This document shows positions 36,943 to 46,944 of a stretch of DNA of 64,000 nt, piece by piece (position 1 is the first letter of the stretch; every line of letters starts with the position of its first letter). The stretch covers positions 2,780,501-2,844,500 of the forward strand of contig NZ_CP079203.1 in NCBI RefSeq assembly GCF_019297835.1, in the 5' to 3' direction. The notes below the pieces were generated by a model. That model made no database searches. It was not told the origin of the DNA and worked only from the letters and a program-made list of their open reading frames with translations. This stretch comes from Sphingomonas sanguinis (GTDB lineage: Bacteria > Pseudomonadota > Alphaproteobacteria > Sphingomonadales > Sphingomonadaceae). Made by a program: the position numbers and the translations under genes.

Positions 36943-37265
36943 CGATGCTTCAACGCCCCATGCACTGCGCCGAGCAACAGCACGATCGCGCCGCCCCCGA
37001 TTAGGTTGCCCAGCGTCGACAACGCCAGATTATGAACGATGCCCGCGAGCGGCACGCCTGCCGGATCAAGTGCCCAACCAAGCCGCAGCAGCGCCATGTT
37101 GGCGACCGAATGTTGGGAACCGGCGGCGACGAACAGCGTGACCGGCGCGGTTACCGCGACGATCATGCCCGCGACCGTCTCCGCACCGCTCGCCATCCAG
37201 ACGGCGAGACACACCAGCGTATCGGCGATGCCGGTGGCCAGCGGGTCGCCGGATAGGTCCGCCAT
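36939..37265 (-). CDS. Half-length formate/nitrite transporter (FNT)-like protein
   Basis: A 108-residue protein matching only the C-terminal half of FNT channels (normal length about 270-290). The FNT signature is visible as TGIADTLVCLAVWMA (normally G-x2-C-N-x2-V-C-L-A). It is followed by SQHSVANM, which keeps the pore His52 where full-length proteins have EHS, and ALSTLGNLIGGG for the last helix. Three membrane segments are predicted. It is not an obvious fragment: ATG with GGAGG upstream, and no N-terminal half before it. It could be a degraded gene or a minimal protein that oligomerises. It diverges from glnK-amtB. Confidence 0.6.
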   Translation of the reverse strand: MADLSGDPLATGIADTLVCLAVWMASGAETVAGMIVAVTAPVTLFVAAGSQHSVANMALLRLGWALDPAGVPLAGIVHNLALSTLGNLIGGGAIVLLLGAVHGALKHR

Positions 37266-37330
37266 GATCCGCTCCTCCGTGGCTCTGCCTGGAACGCCAA
37301 CAGGAGGGGGACCGCTTTTGCTCCATTCTC

Positions 37331-37347
37331 TGCCCAAAATTTGGGCA
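37331..37347. promoter_or_regulatory. Perfect palindrome, candidate NtrC-type enhancer site
   Basis: TGCCCAAAATTTGGGCA is a perfect 17-base palindrome, close in spacing to the NtrC consensus TGCACC-N5-GGTGCA. It is centred about 100 bases upstream of the sigma-54 promoter of glnK and also lies upstream of the divergent half-FNT gene. Confidence 0.6.
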
Positions 37348-37428
37348 CAGGCGGTGGTATGCTGAATTTTTGATGTTCGATCGTGGGGCTTCCGGCACGC
37401 TCCCAGTCGAGTTTGCCCGGAAAAGTAA

Positions 37429-37830
<402 letters not shown>

Positions 37831-37846
37831 GCAAGGGGGGATTTCG

Positions 37847-39214
37847 ATGAAGCACATCACCAAGATGGCGAGCGGCGCCGCAGGCCTCGGCCTGACGCTG
37901 TTCGTCGCGCTGCCCGCCTGGGCACAGGACGCCGCCGCGCTCCAATCGCCCGCCACCGCCGCGCCCGCCGCGACGGTGAACAAGGGCGATACCGCCTGGA
38001 TGCTCACCTCGACCGTGCTGGTCATGATGATGATCCTGCCGGGCCTGGCGCTGTTCTATGGCGGTCTGACCCGCGCCAAGAACATGCTGTCCACCATGAC
38101 GCAGATCGGCGCGGCGGCCTGCCTCGCGATGCTGATCTGGGTGATGTACGGCTATAGCCTGGCCTTCGGGCCGGACGTGTCGGGGGGCGCGTCCAACTTC
38201 ATCTCCGGGCTGGGCAAGGCGTTCCTGAAGGGCGTCACGCCCGCCAGCCAGGCGGCGACCTTCACGGCGGGCGTCGAGATTCCCGAATATGTCTTCATCT
38301 GTTTCCAGATGACCTTCGCCGCGATCACCGCCGCGCTGGTCCTGGGTTCGGTGGTCGAGCGGATGAAGTTTTCGGCGGTCATGGCCTTTACCGCGGTGTG
38401 GCTGACCATCGTGTATTTCCCGATCGCGCATATGGTGTGGGCATCGTCGGGCCTGTTTTTCAAGGCGGGCGCCCTCGACTTCGCCGGTGGTACGGTGGTG
38501 CACATCAACGCCGGTGTCTCGGCGCTGGTCGCAGCACTTATCCTGGGCAAGCGCATGGGTTATCCGACCACGCCGATGCCTCCGCATTCGCTGACGCTGA
38601 CCGGCGTGGGCACCGGCCTGCTCTGGGTGGGCTGGTTCGGGTTCAACGCCGGCTCGGCGCTGGAGGCCAATGGCTCAGCGGGTCTGGCGATGATCAACAC
38701 CTTCGTCGCGACCGCGAGCGGCGGCCTGTCCTGGATGCTCGCCGAGCGTCTGGCGGGGCATAAGGGTTCGGCGCTGGGCTTCTGCTCGGGCATCGTGGCG
38801 GGTCTGGTCGCGGTCACTCCGGCCGCTGGTAACTCGGGTCCGTTCGGTGCGATCGTGCTGGGCGCCATCGCCAGCGTGATCTGCTTCTATGCGGTCTCGG
38901 TCCTGAAGCCCAAGCTCGGCTATGACGATGCGCTCGACGCCTTCGGTGTCCATGGCATCGGCGGCATGATCGGCGCGATCGGGACCGCGGTGGTCTATGC
39001 CCCCTCGCTGGGCGGTCCGGGTGCGGCAGACTATGTCATGAGCTCGAAGCTGCTGGTGCAGCTGGGCGCGGTCGCCACCACGATCGTCTGGGCCGCCATC
39101 GGCACCGTCATCGCCATGTATGTCGCCAAGGCCCTGACCGGCCTGCGCGTCTCGAAGGAAGTCGAGCAGGAAGGCCTCGACCTCGGCGAGCACGGCGAGC
39201 GCGCCTACAACTGA
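37847..39214 (+). CDS. amtB: Ammonium transporter
   Basis: A 455-residue inner-membrane channel with a signal-like N terminus (about 1-26, ending PAWAQ) and eleven membrane helices. The twin pore histidines are in PIAHMVWASSG and FGVHGIGGMIGAIG. The Phe-gate region and DTAWMLTSTVLVMMM at the start of helix 1 are as expected, as is the C-terminal GlnK-contacting tail after GLRVSKEVEQEGLDLGEHGE. Start follows GCAAGGGGGG. Confidence 0.96.
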   Translation: MKHITKMASGAAGLGLTLFVALPAWAQDAAALQSPATAAPAATVNKGDTAWMLTSTVLVMMMILPGLALFYGGLTRAKNMLSTMTQIGAAACLAMLIWVMYGYSLAFGPDVSGGASNFISGLGKAFLKGVTPASQAATFTAGVEIPEYVFICFQMTFAAITAALVLGSVVERMKFSAVMAFTAVWLTIVYFPIAHMVWASSGLFFKAGALDFAGGTVVHINAGVSALVAALILGKRMGYPTTPMPPHSLTLTGVGTGLLWVGWFGFNAGSALEANGSAGLAMINTFVATASGGLSWMLAERLAGHKGSALGFCSGIVAGLVAVTPAAGNSGPFGAIVLGAIASVICFYAVSVLKPKLGYDDALDAFGVHGIGGMIGAIGTAVVYAPSLGGPGAADYVMSSKLLVQLGAVATTIVWAAIGTVIAMYVAKALTGLRVSKEVEQEGLDLGEHGERAYN

Positions 39215-39275
39215 TCGGGAGCGGGGGCGCCAAGAACCCCCGCACCCCACGACGTTCCTCCTGCGGACGACCTAA

Positions 39276-39306
39276 GCCCGGTGCGGCAACGCACCGGGCC
39301 TTTTTT
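39276..39306 (+). terminator. Rho-independent terminator after amtB
   Basis: Perfect 10-base stem GCCCGGTGCG / CGCACCGGGC, 4-base loop GCAA, followed by CTTTTTT. It begins 61 bases after the stop codon. Confidence 0.92.
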
Positions 39307-39328
39307 GTGTATGGGAGGGCGGAATCCC

Positions 39329-39425
39329 AACATCCGTTCGCACTGAGCGAAGTCGAAGTGCACGGGGATCGCTCGCCGATAGGGCGGGGCGTGGCCTTCG
39401 ACTTCGCTCAGGCTGAACGGATGTT
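39329..39425. repeat. Intergenic palindromic repeat, family R1 (inverted pair)
   Basis: CCGTTCGCACTGAGCG-AAGTCGAAG at 39334-39358 faces CCTTCGACTTCGCTCAG-GCTGAACGG at 39392-39420. The left unit has GCACTGAG instead of AGGCTGAG, the same variant as at 47328. Confidence 0.82.
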
Positions 39426-39454
39426 GGGGTAGGTGGGACGAAGGCGGGGAGGGC

Positions 39455-39820
39455 TTACCGCCCTTTCGGTCCCGCCTGTTGCGCCTGCGCCGCCTTGGCG
39501 GCCTCATATTCGTCGAAGGTGCGCGACAGCAGCGCCTGGGCTTCGGCCTCGGTCACCTTGCCGTCCTTGTTGGCATCGGCCTTGTCGAACCACAGGTCGG
39601 TCAGGCGCTGGGCATGGACGGCGTCGATCTGCTTCTTGCCATTGCCCATCTTCATGATCGCGGCCTTTACCTCGGCCTTGGTCAGCACGCCGTCGTGATT
39701 GGTGTCACGCGCCTTGAACTCGCGGGAGAATTTGGCGGCGGCGGATGCGCGGGTGTCCTGCGCCAGGGCAGGGGTGGCCAGCGTGGCGGCGATCAGACCG
39801 GCGACGAGGAAACGGGTCAT
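39455..39820 (-). CDS. Exported EF-hand calcium-binding protein
   Basis: A 121-residue protein with a signal peptide (1-21, LVAGLIAATLATPALAQ). Two canonical EF-hand loops follow: DTNHDGVLTKAE at about 39-50 and DANKDGKVTEAE at about 82-93, each with Asp/Asn at positions 1, 3 and 5, Gly at 6 and Glu at 12. A polar tail closes it. Such small periplasmic calmodulin-like proteins are common in sphingomonads; their role is unknown. Start at 39820 chosen for the signal peptide. Confidence 0.88.
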   Translation of the reverse strand: MTRFLVAGLIAATLATPALAQDTRASAAAKFSREFKARDTNHDGVLTKAEVKAAIMKMGNGKKQIDAVHAQRLTDLWFDKADANKDGKVTEAEAQALLSRTFDEYEAAKAAQAQQAGPKGR

Positions 39821-39969
39821 GCACGGGACTCCAATACGGAACTTCGCGGCCGCTCCTGACGGCCTTTGCCTGTCCGCGCAATGAACGAGGCCAAGCGAAG
39901 GTTGCGTGGGAACGCCGCAGCGCATAGGGCGCGAGGCAAATCCATCCCCTATCCTCGAAGGACTTTGCC

Positions 39970-41190
39970 GTGAGCGAAGATATCAAGCGCGTCGTCCTCG
40001 CCTATTCGGGCGGCCTCGACACCAGCGTCATCCTCAAGTGGCTGCAGCAGCATTATGGCTGCGAGGTCGTGACCTTCACCGCCGATCTGGGCCAGGGCGA
40101 AGAGCTGGAGCCCGCGCGCAAGAAGGCGGAGATGGCGGGCGTGAAGCCCGAACATATCTTCATCGACGATCTGCGCGAGGAGTTCGTCAAGGATTACGTC
40201 TTCCCGATGATGCGCGCCAATGCGCTGTACGAGGGGCTGTACCTGCTCGGCACCTCGATCGCGCGGCCGCTGATCGCCAAGCGCCAGATCGAGATCGCCA
40301 AGATGGTGGGTGCCGACGCGGTCAGCCACGGCGCGACCGGCAAGGGCAACGACCAGGTCCGCTTCGAACTGGGCTATTATGCGCTGAACCCCGACATCAA
40401 GGTCATCGCGCCCTGGCGCGAATGGGACCTGACCAGCCGCACCAAGCTGATCGAATTCGCCGAGGCCCACCAGATTCCGGTGTCGAAGGACAAGCGCGGC
40501 GAGGCGCCCTTCTCGACCGACGCGAACCTGCTGCACACCTCGTCCGAGGGCAAGGTGCTGGAGGACCCGTGGGATGAGGTCCCAGATTACGTCTATTCGC
40601 GCACCGTCAATCCGGAAGACGCGCCCGACCAGCCCGAGACGATTACCATCGATTTCGAGCGGGGCGACGGCGTCGCGCTGAACGGCGAGGCGTGCTCGCC
40701 CGCCACGCTGCTGACCAAGCTCAACGAACTGGGCCGCAAGCATGGCATCGGCCGCCTCGACCTGGTCGAGAACCGCTTCGTCGGCATGAAGAGCCGCGGC
40801 ATGTACGAGACGCCGGGCGGCACCATCTATGCGCTGGCGCACCGGGGTATCGAGCAGATCACGCTCGACCGGGGTGCCGCGCATCTGAAGGACGAACTGG
40901 CACCGCGCTATGCCGAGCTGGTCTATAATGGCTTCTGGTTCTCGCCGGAGCGCGAGATGCTGCAGGCCGCCGTCAACTACAGCCAGGAGAAGGTGACGGG
41001 CACCGTCCGCCTGAAGCTGTACAAGGGCAGCTGCAACGTCACGGGCCGCAAGTCGCCCTATTCGCTCTATTCGGAAAAGGTCGTCACCTTCGAGGACGAT
41101 CAGGGCGCCTATGACCAGCGCGACGCGGCGGGCTTCATCAAGCTGAACGCGCTGCGCCTGCGCCTGCTGGGACGTCGCGACCGCGACTGA
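39970..41190 (+). CDS. argG: Argininosuccinate synthase
   Basis: Penultimate arginine enzyme, joining citrulline and aspartate with ATP. The 406-residue protein has the ATP pyrophosphatase loop [17 protein letters not shown] (9-25), [23 protein letters not shown] substrate motif (here [19 protein letters not shown]) and [20 protein letters not shown]. The start is GTG at 39970. Its last 53 bases overlap the 3' end of the opposite-strand glycosyltransferase gene. Confidence 0.97.
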   Translation: MSEDIKRVVLAYSGGLDTSVILKWLQQHYGCEVVTFTADLGQGEELEPARKKAEMAGVKPEHIFIDDLREEFVKDYVFPMMRANALYEGLYLLGTSIARPLIAKRQIEIAKMVGADAVSHGATGKGNDQVRFELGYYALNPDIKVIAPWREWDLTSRTKLIEFAEAHQIPVSKDKRGEAPFSTDANLLHTSSEGKVLEDPWDEVPDYVYSRTVNPEDAPDQPETITIDFERGDGVALNGEACSPATLLTKLNELGRKHGIGRLDLVENRFVGMKSRGMYETPGGTIYALAHRGIEQITLDRGAAHLKDELAPRYAELVYNGFWFSPEREMLQAAVNYSQEKVTGTVRLKLYKGSCNVTGRKSPYSLYSEKVVTFEDDQGAYDQRDAAGFIKLNALRLRLLGRRDRD

Positions 41191-42349
41191 CCTGTCGGCG
41201 CAGTTCGACGGCAAAGAGTGCGATCAGTGCGATCGGCGTCAAGGGCACGCCGATCGCACTGGCCACCATCCCCCATTGCGGGATCAGAAAGGCGGTCAAG
41301 GCGACCGCCTTTTCCATTGGTGAGGCATCGATGCGGCCATAGGCGACCAGCGCAGCCAGCATAACGACCGTCAGGTCGTAGTTGAACGCATAGGGGAGCA
41401 GCGCGAACGTCCCCGTCGCGGCCAGCAGCGCCAGCACGGCGGGCGATGCCCCGCGTACTGTCGCGATCGTTATGCCGAAGGCGACCCCGATCATGGCGGT
41501 CCCCTGAAGCCCATAGGCGATGGCGGCAGGCACATGCTGGCGCAGCAGGGCGCTGGCCAGCGAGGTCGACATCAGCCCGTAAAATTCCTGGCCCGGATTG
41601 ATCATCCGTGCCTGCACGCCCGAGGTGACGGTCAGATACTGGACCCACAGCTCCGGCCCGAAGGCGAGCGCGCTGAACAGCACGAGCAGGCCGACGGTCA
41701 GCGCCGCCGTCGCGATGGTGCGCCAGTCGCCGCGCAGCAGCAGGATAATGGGCACCAGCACCGCGACATGCGGCTTGAGCGCCATCAACCCGAAACAGAC
41801 CCCCGCCCAGCGCGGCCGATCCGGCAGCCAGTGCCAGCCCGCCAGGAACAGCGCGCCCATCAGAAATCCGTAATGCCCCGCCCAGATGTTCATCAACGCC
41901 GCCGGGGTCAGCAGTATCAGCCAGGACGAACGCCCCTCCGGCAACCACGGCCGCGCCGCCAGCGCGAACAGCACGCCCGTCCCGACCAGCCACAGCATCA
42001 GCGCCACGCCGTACGGCATCAGCGCAAAGGGAATGTCGAGGAACAGCGCGATCGGCGGATAGGAGTAATTATGGTTGCCGATCGTGCCGTACAGTCCATG
42101 CTCGAAAGCGCGGTAGCGATCGACATCGTACAGAATGTCGAGCCGTCCGTTCAGCGCCAGCTTGCCGCCTGTCCAGACATTGGCGAAATCGCGACCCCAC
42201 AGGTCCGTACGTCCGATGATCCCGTGATCGGATGCCTGCCAGTCGCCTAGGAACAGCATCATCACGATCAGGCTGCCAAAGACCCAGATCACCGGCGAGG
42301 GCATGATGGAATGGGGGTGCGGCAGTCGCGTGGCGGGCGTCTCGTCCAT
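41138..42349 (-). CDS. Glycosyltransferase family 87 (DUF2029) membrane protein
   Basis: A 403-residue polytopic protein with about ten membrane segments of the GT87/DUF2029 group, whose actinobacterial members are polyprenyl-phosphate-dependent mannosyltransferases. Conserved parts are [20 protein letters not shown] after the first helix, [20 protein letters not shown] and [18 protein letters not shown]. The acceptor is unknown. Start at 42349 or the internal ATG at 42304. The gene converges on argG and overlaps it. Confidence 0.82.
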   Translation of the reverse strand: MDETPATRLPHPHSIMPSPVIWVFGSLIVMMLFLGDWQASDHGIIGRTDLWGRDFANVWTGGKLALNGRLDILYDVDRYRAFEHGLYGTIGNHNYSYPPIALFLDIPFALMPYGVALMLWLVGTGVLFALAARPWLPEGRSSWLILLTPAALMNIWAGHYGFLMGALFLAGWHWLPDRPRWAGVCFGLMALKPHVAVLVPIILLLRGDWRTIATAALTVGLLVLFSALAFGPELWVQYLTVTSGVQARMINPGQEFYGLMSTSLASALLRQHVPAAIAYGLQGTAMIGVAFGITIATVRGASPAVLALLAATGTFALLPYAFNYDLTVVMLAALVAYGRIDASPMEKAVALTAFLIPQWGMVASAIGVPLTPIALIALFAVELRRQVSRGRDVPAGAGAARSA

Positions 42350-42469
42350 GGCTGTGCGGTACGACCGACCGATTGAGGAACGGTTGATGCGCAGCCGATT
42401 CCGCTGTCCGTCGTGTTCGTGGCGACCGATGCTTGTCCAAGCCCCCTTCGATCCGCTAGGCCGATCGGC

Positions 42470-44131
42470 ATGAATGGGGGAAAGCTCAACTGGTGGCAGA
42501 CGCGGTGGTTCGTGGCGGCGATGGCGCTGCTCGCCGCCGTGCCGCTGCTCTGGCCCACCGTGCCGCCGCTGGTCGACCTGCCGGGGCATATGGGGCGGTA
42601 TCGCGTCCAGCTCGAATATGCGAACCAGCCCTGGCTGGCGCAGTGGTATCGCTTCGAATGGCAGATGATCGGCAATCTGGGCATCGACCTGCTGATCGAG
42701 CCGCTGGCGCCGATCTTCGGGCTGGAGCTGGCGGTCAAGCTGATCGTCATCGCCATTCCGGTGCTGACCGTCACCGGCCTGTTGTGGATCGCGCGGGAGG
42801 TGCAGGGGCGTATCCCGGCGACCGCGCTGTTCGCGCTGCCGCTGGCCTATAGCTATCCGTTCCAGTTCGGATTCGTAAACTTCGCGCTGGCGATGGCGCT
42901 GGCGCTGAACCTGTTCGCGTTGTGGCTGCGCATGGGGCGGCTGCATGCGGTGCGGCTGCGCGCGATCGTCTTCGTGCCGTTGTCCTGCATCCTGTGGGTC
43001 GCGCACACCTTTGGCTGGGGCGTGCTGGGCGTGCTGGCCTTTTCGGCAGAGCTGATCCGCCAGCATGACATTCGGCGGGCCAAGGGCGCGCATGGGATCA
43101 AGGGTTGGGCCGAGTCGGCCTTCCATGCCGGGCTGGGCTGTATCCCGCTGGCGCTGCCCATGGTGCTGATGGTGCTGTGGCGCTCGGGCGCGGACGTGAC
43201 CGGCAAGACCGGCGACTGGTTCAACTGGCGCTGGAAGATCAACTGGGTGACGATGGTGCTGCGCGATCGCTGGATGGCGTTCGACCTCGCCTCGGTCACG
43301 GTGTTGTTCCTCGTCCTGCTCAAGGGCGTGCGCGACGAGCGGGTCGAATATTCGCGCAATCTGGTGCTGTCGGCGGCGTTCCTGTTCGTCGTCTATCTGC
43401 TGCTGCCGCGCGTCGTGTTCGGCTCGGCCTATGCCGATATGCGCCTCGCCCCCTATGTTCTCGCCATCGCGCTGATCGCGCTCAGGCCCCGGCGCGGGCT
43501 GTCGCTGCGCGGCGCCTCGACGCTGGCGGTGGTGGGGCTGACGTTCTTCGGCGTGCGGATCGCGGCGACCACGGTCAGCTATGTGATGTACAGCAACGAC
43601 TATGACCGGGTGCTGAGCGCGCTCGATCATGTGCCGCCGCGCGCGCGCCTGCTGACCTTTGTCGGCCGCCAATATTGCGCCGATGTCTGGCCGTCGAGCC
43701 GGCTGGAGCATGTCGCGGGCCTCGCGCTGGAGCGCAAGCTGGCCTATGCCAACGACCAGTGGTCGATGGCGGGCGGGCAGCTGCTGACGGTGCGCTATGC
43801 CCCCGCCAAGCGGTTCGCGCATGACCCGTCCGAGATCGTGACCCAGCGGCGCTGTCGCGGGCAATGGTGGCGGCCGGTCGACACCGCGTTGAAGCTGCTG
43901 CCGCGCGATGCGTTCGACTATGTCTGGCTGGTTCATGCGCCGCGCTATGACGAGGCGTTGACACGCGGGCTGACGCCGATTTGGCGCGAGGGCGACAGCG
44001 TGCTCTATCGGATCGACGATCGCCGCCCGATCATCGACCCGGCGGCTTATGAACTGCTCAGCCGCCCCTCGCCCGAGGAAGACAAGCGCGCCCCCGCCCG
44101 GCGCAAGGCGACGGCCGACCAGGACGACTGA
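42470..44131 (+). CDS. Polytopic membrane protein, glycosyltransferase-like
   Basis: A 553-residue protein with about ten membrane segments in residues 10-385 and a soluble C-terminal region of about 170 residues. It resembles the GT-C-fold style: an acidic loop after the first helix (VPPLVDLPGHMGRYRVQLEY contains the Asp region), then hydrophobic helices such as LPLAYSYPFQFGFVNFALAM. No exact family could be assigned. It is divergent from the GT87 gene with 120 bases between, suggesting a shared role in envelope glycan or lipid synthesis. Confidence 0.72.
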   Translation: MNGGKLNWWQTRWFVAAMALLAAVPLLWPTVPPLVDLPGHMGRYRVQLEYANQPWLAQWYRFEWQMIGNLGIDLLIEPLAPIFGLELAVKLIVIAIPVLTVTGLLWIAREVQGRIPATALFALPLAYSYPFQFGFVNFALAMALALNLFALWLRMGRLHAVRLRAIVFVPLSCILWVAHTFGWGVLGVLAFSAELIRQHDIRRAKGAHGIKGWAESAFHAGLGCIPLALPMVLMVLWRSGADVTGKTGDWFNWRWKINWVTMVLRDRWMAFDLASVTVLFLVLLKGVRDERVEYSRNLVLSAAFLFVVYLLLPRVVFGSAYADMRLAPYVLAIALIALRPRRGLSLRGASTLAVVGLTFFGVRIAATTVSYVMYSNDYDRVLSALDHVPPRARLLTFVGRQYCADVWPSSRLEHVAGLALERKLAYANDQWSMAGGQLLTVRYAPAKRFAHDPSEIVTQRRCRGQWWRPVDTALKLLPRDAFDYVWLVHAPRYDEALTRGLTPIWREGDSVLYRIDDRRPIIDPAAYELLSRPSPEEDKRAPARRKATADQDD

Positions 44132-44155
44132 GCCCGGGACGACTGAGCGGAGACG

Positions 44156-45286
44156 CTAACCCCGGCGGAACGGGGTCAGCTCGCCGAGATACTCACTTTC
44201 CGCTTCGATCGCCTGCCGCTCGCGCGTGACGAACTCGGCGACCGCGCGGCGGAAGGCGGGGTGGGGGATGTAATGTGCGGACCAGGTCGGCACGGGGACA
44301 TAGCCGCGCGCTAGCTTGTGTTCGCCCTGCGCGCCCGCCTCGACCGTCGACAGCCCGCGTGCGATGGCCGCGTCGATCGCCTGATAATAGCATAGCTCGA
44401 AATGGAGGAAGGGCACCTCCTCGACCGCGCCCCAATAGCGGCCATAGAGCGTGTCTTCGCCGATCAGGTTGAGCGCCCCCGCGATCGGCACGCCGTCGCG
44501 TTCGGCGAGGATCAGCAGCACCTTGTCGCCCAGCCACTCACTGATCCGGTCGAAGGCGGCGCGCGTCAGATAGGGCTGGCCCCATTTGCGGCTGCCCGTA
44601 TCCTGATAGAAGACCCAGAAGGCATCCCAATGCTCGGGGCGGATCTGGTCGCCGGTCAGGTGGCGGATGGTCAGCCCCGCGACGGCGGCCGCGCGTTCCT
44701 TGCGGATCGCCTTGCGCTTGCGGCTGGCGAGCGCGTCCAGGAAATCGTCAAAGCTGCGATAGCCGTCATTGCGCCAGTGGAATTGCACGCCCTCGCGGAT
44801 CAGCCAGCCCGCCGCCTCGAAATGCGGCAGCTGATCGGCCGCGACGAAGGTGACGTGCGCGGAGGACAGCTCGTTCTGGTCGGTCACCGCCTCGATTGCC
44901 GCGATCAGCGCGGGCGCGAGCGCGAGGTCGCGCAGCAGCAGCCGGGGGCCAGGCACGGGTGAGAAGGGCGCGGCGATCTGGAGCTTGGGGTAATAGCGTC
45001 CCCCTGCACGCTCCCAGGCATCGGCCCAGCCATGGTCGAACACATATTCGCCCTGGCTATGCGCCTTGAGATAGGCGGGCGCGATCGCGGCGGGTTGTCC
45101 GTCCGGGCCGTCGATAACGATGGGGGCGGGCGTCCAGCCGGAGCGGCCGCCGACGCTGTGCGACTCCTCCAGCGCGGTCAGGAAGGCGTGCGAGACGAAC
45201 GGATTGGCCGTGCCCGCGCAGGCGTCCCACTGGTCGGGGGACAGGGCGGCGACGCCGGACAGGATACGCGCGACGGCGGTGGTCAT
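44156..45286 (-). CDS. GNAT/FemAB-like protein (DUF482, COG3146 family)
   Basis: A 376-residue cytosolic protein of the peptidoglycan-biosynthesis/recognition-like acyltransferase family. Diagnostic segments are NPFVSHAFLTALEESHSVG near the N terminus, YLKAHSQGEYVFDHGWADA, FLDALASRKRKAIRKER and the GNAT-like C-terminal part RYWGAVEEVPFLHFELCYYQ, then GAQGEHKLARGYVP. The substrate is unproven. Probably co-oriented with the downstream-lying neighbours but separated from RidA by an R2 repeat. Confidence 0.85.
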   Translation of the reverse strand: MTTAVARILSGVAALSPDQWDACAGTANPFVSHAFLTALEESHSVGGRSGWTPAPIVIDGPDGQPAAIAPAYLKAHSQGEYVFDHGWADAWERAGGRYYPKLQIAAPFSPVPGPRLLLRDLALAPALIAAIEAVTDQNELSSAHVTFVAADQLPHFEAAGWLIREGVQFHWRNDGYRSFDDFLDALASRKRKAIRKERAAAVAGLTIRHLTGDQIRPEHWDAFWVFYQDTGSRKWGQPYLTRAAFDRISEWLGDKVLLILAERDGVPIAGALNLIGEDTLYGRYWGAVEEVPFLHFELCYYQAIDAAIARGLSTVEAGAQGEHKLARGYVPVPTWSAHYIPHPAFRRAVAEFVTRERQAIEAESEYLGELTPFRRG

Positions 45287-45360
45287 CGCGGTGGGATATG
45301 CGGTGTGGGGTGGGGTGGGACAAGGGGCGGGCGGTTCGCGAGGTGCTCGCTTGTGGAAGC

Positions 45361-45482
45361 GGGCCCTCCCCCATCCCCTCCCGCCTGCGGGAGGGGAGCG
45401 GCCAGAGGCTCATGCTGGAGTCCCACGTCAGTCAAACAACACGCCCTCCCGCAGGCGGGAGGGGGTGGGGGAGGGCAGGGCC
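45361..45482. repeat. Intergenic palindromic repeat, family R2
   Basis: CCCCTCCCGCCTGCGGGAGG at 45375-45394 faces CCTCCCGCAGGCGGGAGGGG at 45449-45468, with the GGGGGAGGGCA tail. Same family as at 10937 and 35207. Confidence 0.8.
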
Positions 45483-45503
45483 GCGAGCGACCCGCCCAGA
45501 AAA

Positions 45504-45980
45504 TCACCCCAACTGAACGATCGCATCCACCTCGACCGCCGCACCCAGCGGCAGCACCGGCACGCCGACCGCCGAGCGGGCATGACGCCCCGCTTCGCCG
45601 AACAGCGACACCATCAGCTCCGACGCGCCATTGGCGACCTTGGGCTGATCGGTGAAGTCACCGGCAGAGTTCACGAACACGCCCAGCTTCACGATCCGCT
45701 TCACGCGGGTCAGGTCGCCGCCGAGATACTTCTTGATCTGGGCGACCAGCATCAAGCCGCACGCCTGCGCCGCCTTCTGCCCGTCTTCCAGCGAGACGCC
45801 GTCGCCCAACCGCCCGGTGACGAGCTGGCCGTCGATAAAGGGCAGCTGGCCCGAAATGTGGAGAAGCCCGCCCGCCTCGACGACGGGGACATAGGCGGCG
45901 ACGGGGGCGGCAGCCTCCGGCAGGGTGAGGCCGAGCTGCTCGAGCGCGCGATCGATATGGGTGGTCATGGGGCGAGACAT
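45504..45980 (-). CDS. RidA-family protein (YjgF/YER057c/UK114)
   Basis: A 158-residue protein of the RidA superfamily, which includes enamine/imine deaminases that protect against 2-aminoacrylate. Family marks are LHISGQLPFIDGQLVTG, LMLVAQIKKYLGGDLTRVKR and RSAVGVPVLPLGAAVEVDAI. The C-terminal glutamate/valine strand (VEVDAIV) is present. The conserved Arg of active RidA proteins is at the RSAVGV position. An ATG at 45968 would shorten it by four residues. Confidence 0.88.
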   Translation of the reverse strand: MSRPMTTHIDRALEQLGLTLPEAAAPVAAYVPVVEAGGLLHISGQLPFIDGQLVTGRLGDGVSLEDGQKAAQACGLMLVAQIKKYLGGDLTRVKRIVKLGVFVNSAGDFTDQPKVANGASELMVSLFGEAGRHARSAVGVPVLPLGAAVEVDAIVQLG

Positions 45981-46014
45981 GGCGCGCTCGCCCCGATTCC
46001 GTCAAGCTATCGGA

Positions 46015-46641
46015 TCAGGTGGCGGCAGGCTGTCCCTCGGCGAAGCGCGCCCCGATCCAGTCCTTTGCCTGTCGCCAGTCGTCGATCCGCGCATGGGCGT
46101 GCCGAGCGGGCGGAACGTGCGGGGCCATCTCCGGCTCGGATACCATGTGCAGCCGGTGGACCTGCGGTGCATGTTCGGCGACCGAGGCGTGATGCTGCGC
46201 CAGGTCGTCGACGAAGACGGTGACGGGGTTGCCATGCTCGGCCACGAGTCGCGCGACCGGTTCGCCCTTGCCGCCCGAATTGCACTGGACCCGGTGATGG
46301 ATGCCGAATCGTGCCAGCTGCTCGATGCGCGCGGTGCGGCATTCCTCGACCAGATTGGTCAGGATGACGATGTCGGCCTGGGCGCCCAGCGCCGCCAGCG
46401 CCTCGGCGGCATGGGGCACCAGCGTCTGGCGGTCCATCTGGCCGGGGAAGAAGCCGTGCAGCAGGTCCCAGGCCTCGGTGTGGCTCAACTCCGGGCCACC
46501 GTTCCGCCGGGTCAGTGCGCCGAAGAAATCATGCCGATCCAGCGCGAAGTCCATGTCGTGCGCCTCGTCCAGCCAGGTGCGGAAATGGCGGACCATGTGA
46601 ACGAGCACTTCGTCGCAATCGCAGATCAATAAGGGCTTCAT
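46015..46641 (-). CDS. HAD-superfamily hydrolase
   Basis: A 208-residue protein with the haloacid-dehalogenase nucleophile motif in LLICDCDEVLVH (Asp8, Asp10), motif II Thr in IVILTNLVEECR and motif IV VFVDDLAQHH. A Lys for motif III is likely in SGGKGEPVA. Specificity is unknown; probably a small-molecule phosphatase. Start at 46641 overlaps the stop region of the DUF3572 gene by 4 bases. Confidence 0.85.
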   Translation of the reverse strand: MKPLLICDCDEVLVHMVRHFRTWLDEAHDMDFALDRHDFFGALTRRNGGPELSHTEAWDLLHGFFPGQMDRQTLVPHAAEALAALGAQADIVILTNLVEECRTARIEQLARFGIHHRVQCNSGGKGEPVARLVAEHGNPVTVFVDDLAQHHASVAEHAPQVHRLHMVSEPEMAPHVPPARHAHARIDDWRQAKDWIGARFAEGQPAAT

Positions 46642-46910
46642 GCGGTCTCCAACGTCCGGCGGGCGGCAACCAGCGCCTCGGGTCGAACGTCCAAATCCTC
46701 GGCACAAGCGATCAGGTCCGCCTCATGCCCCTCCAGAAACGACAGGATCGCCGCCAGCACGCCCGGCTCTCCCGCCCCGCCGCGCAGCTCCTCGACCGAC
46801 AGGCCGGTCAGCGCGAGCAGCCTTTCAGCGCGCGAAGGGCTTTGCAGCGTCCACACGAGCGCCTGTAACGCCAGGGCCATATTGGCTTCGATTGTATCCG
46901 GTCCGGGCAT
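46638..46910 (-). CDS. DUF3572 family protein
   Basis: A 90-residue helical protein matching the alphaproteobacterial DUF3572 pattern: ALALQALVWTLQSPSRAERL, LLALTGLSVEELRGG, AAILSFLEGHEADLIACAED and PEALVAARRTLE. Function unknown. It is divergent from the DivK-type regulator with 34 bases between the start codons, the arrangement seen next to divK in other alphaproteobacteria. Confidence 0.85.
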   Translation of the reverse strand: MPGPDTIEANMALALQALVWTLQSPSRAERLLALTGLSVEELRGGAGEPGVLAAILSFLEGHEADLIACAEDLDVRPEALVAARRTLETA

Positions 46911-46944
46911 TGCCTATCGTGTCCGTCGTAATGGTGGAGACCGC

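Noticed and set aside
41138..43936. GT87 frame extended to 932 residues
   Set aside because: Beyond 42349 the sequence is Gln/Arg/His-rich and antisense to the next membrane-protein gene.
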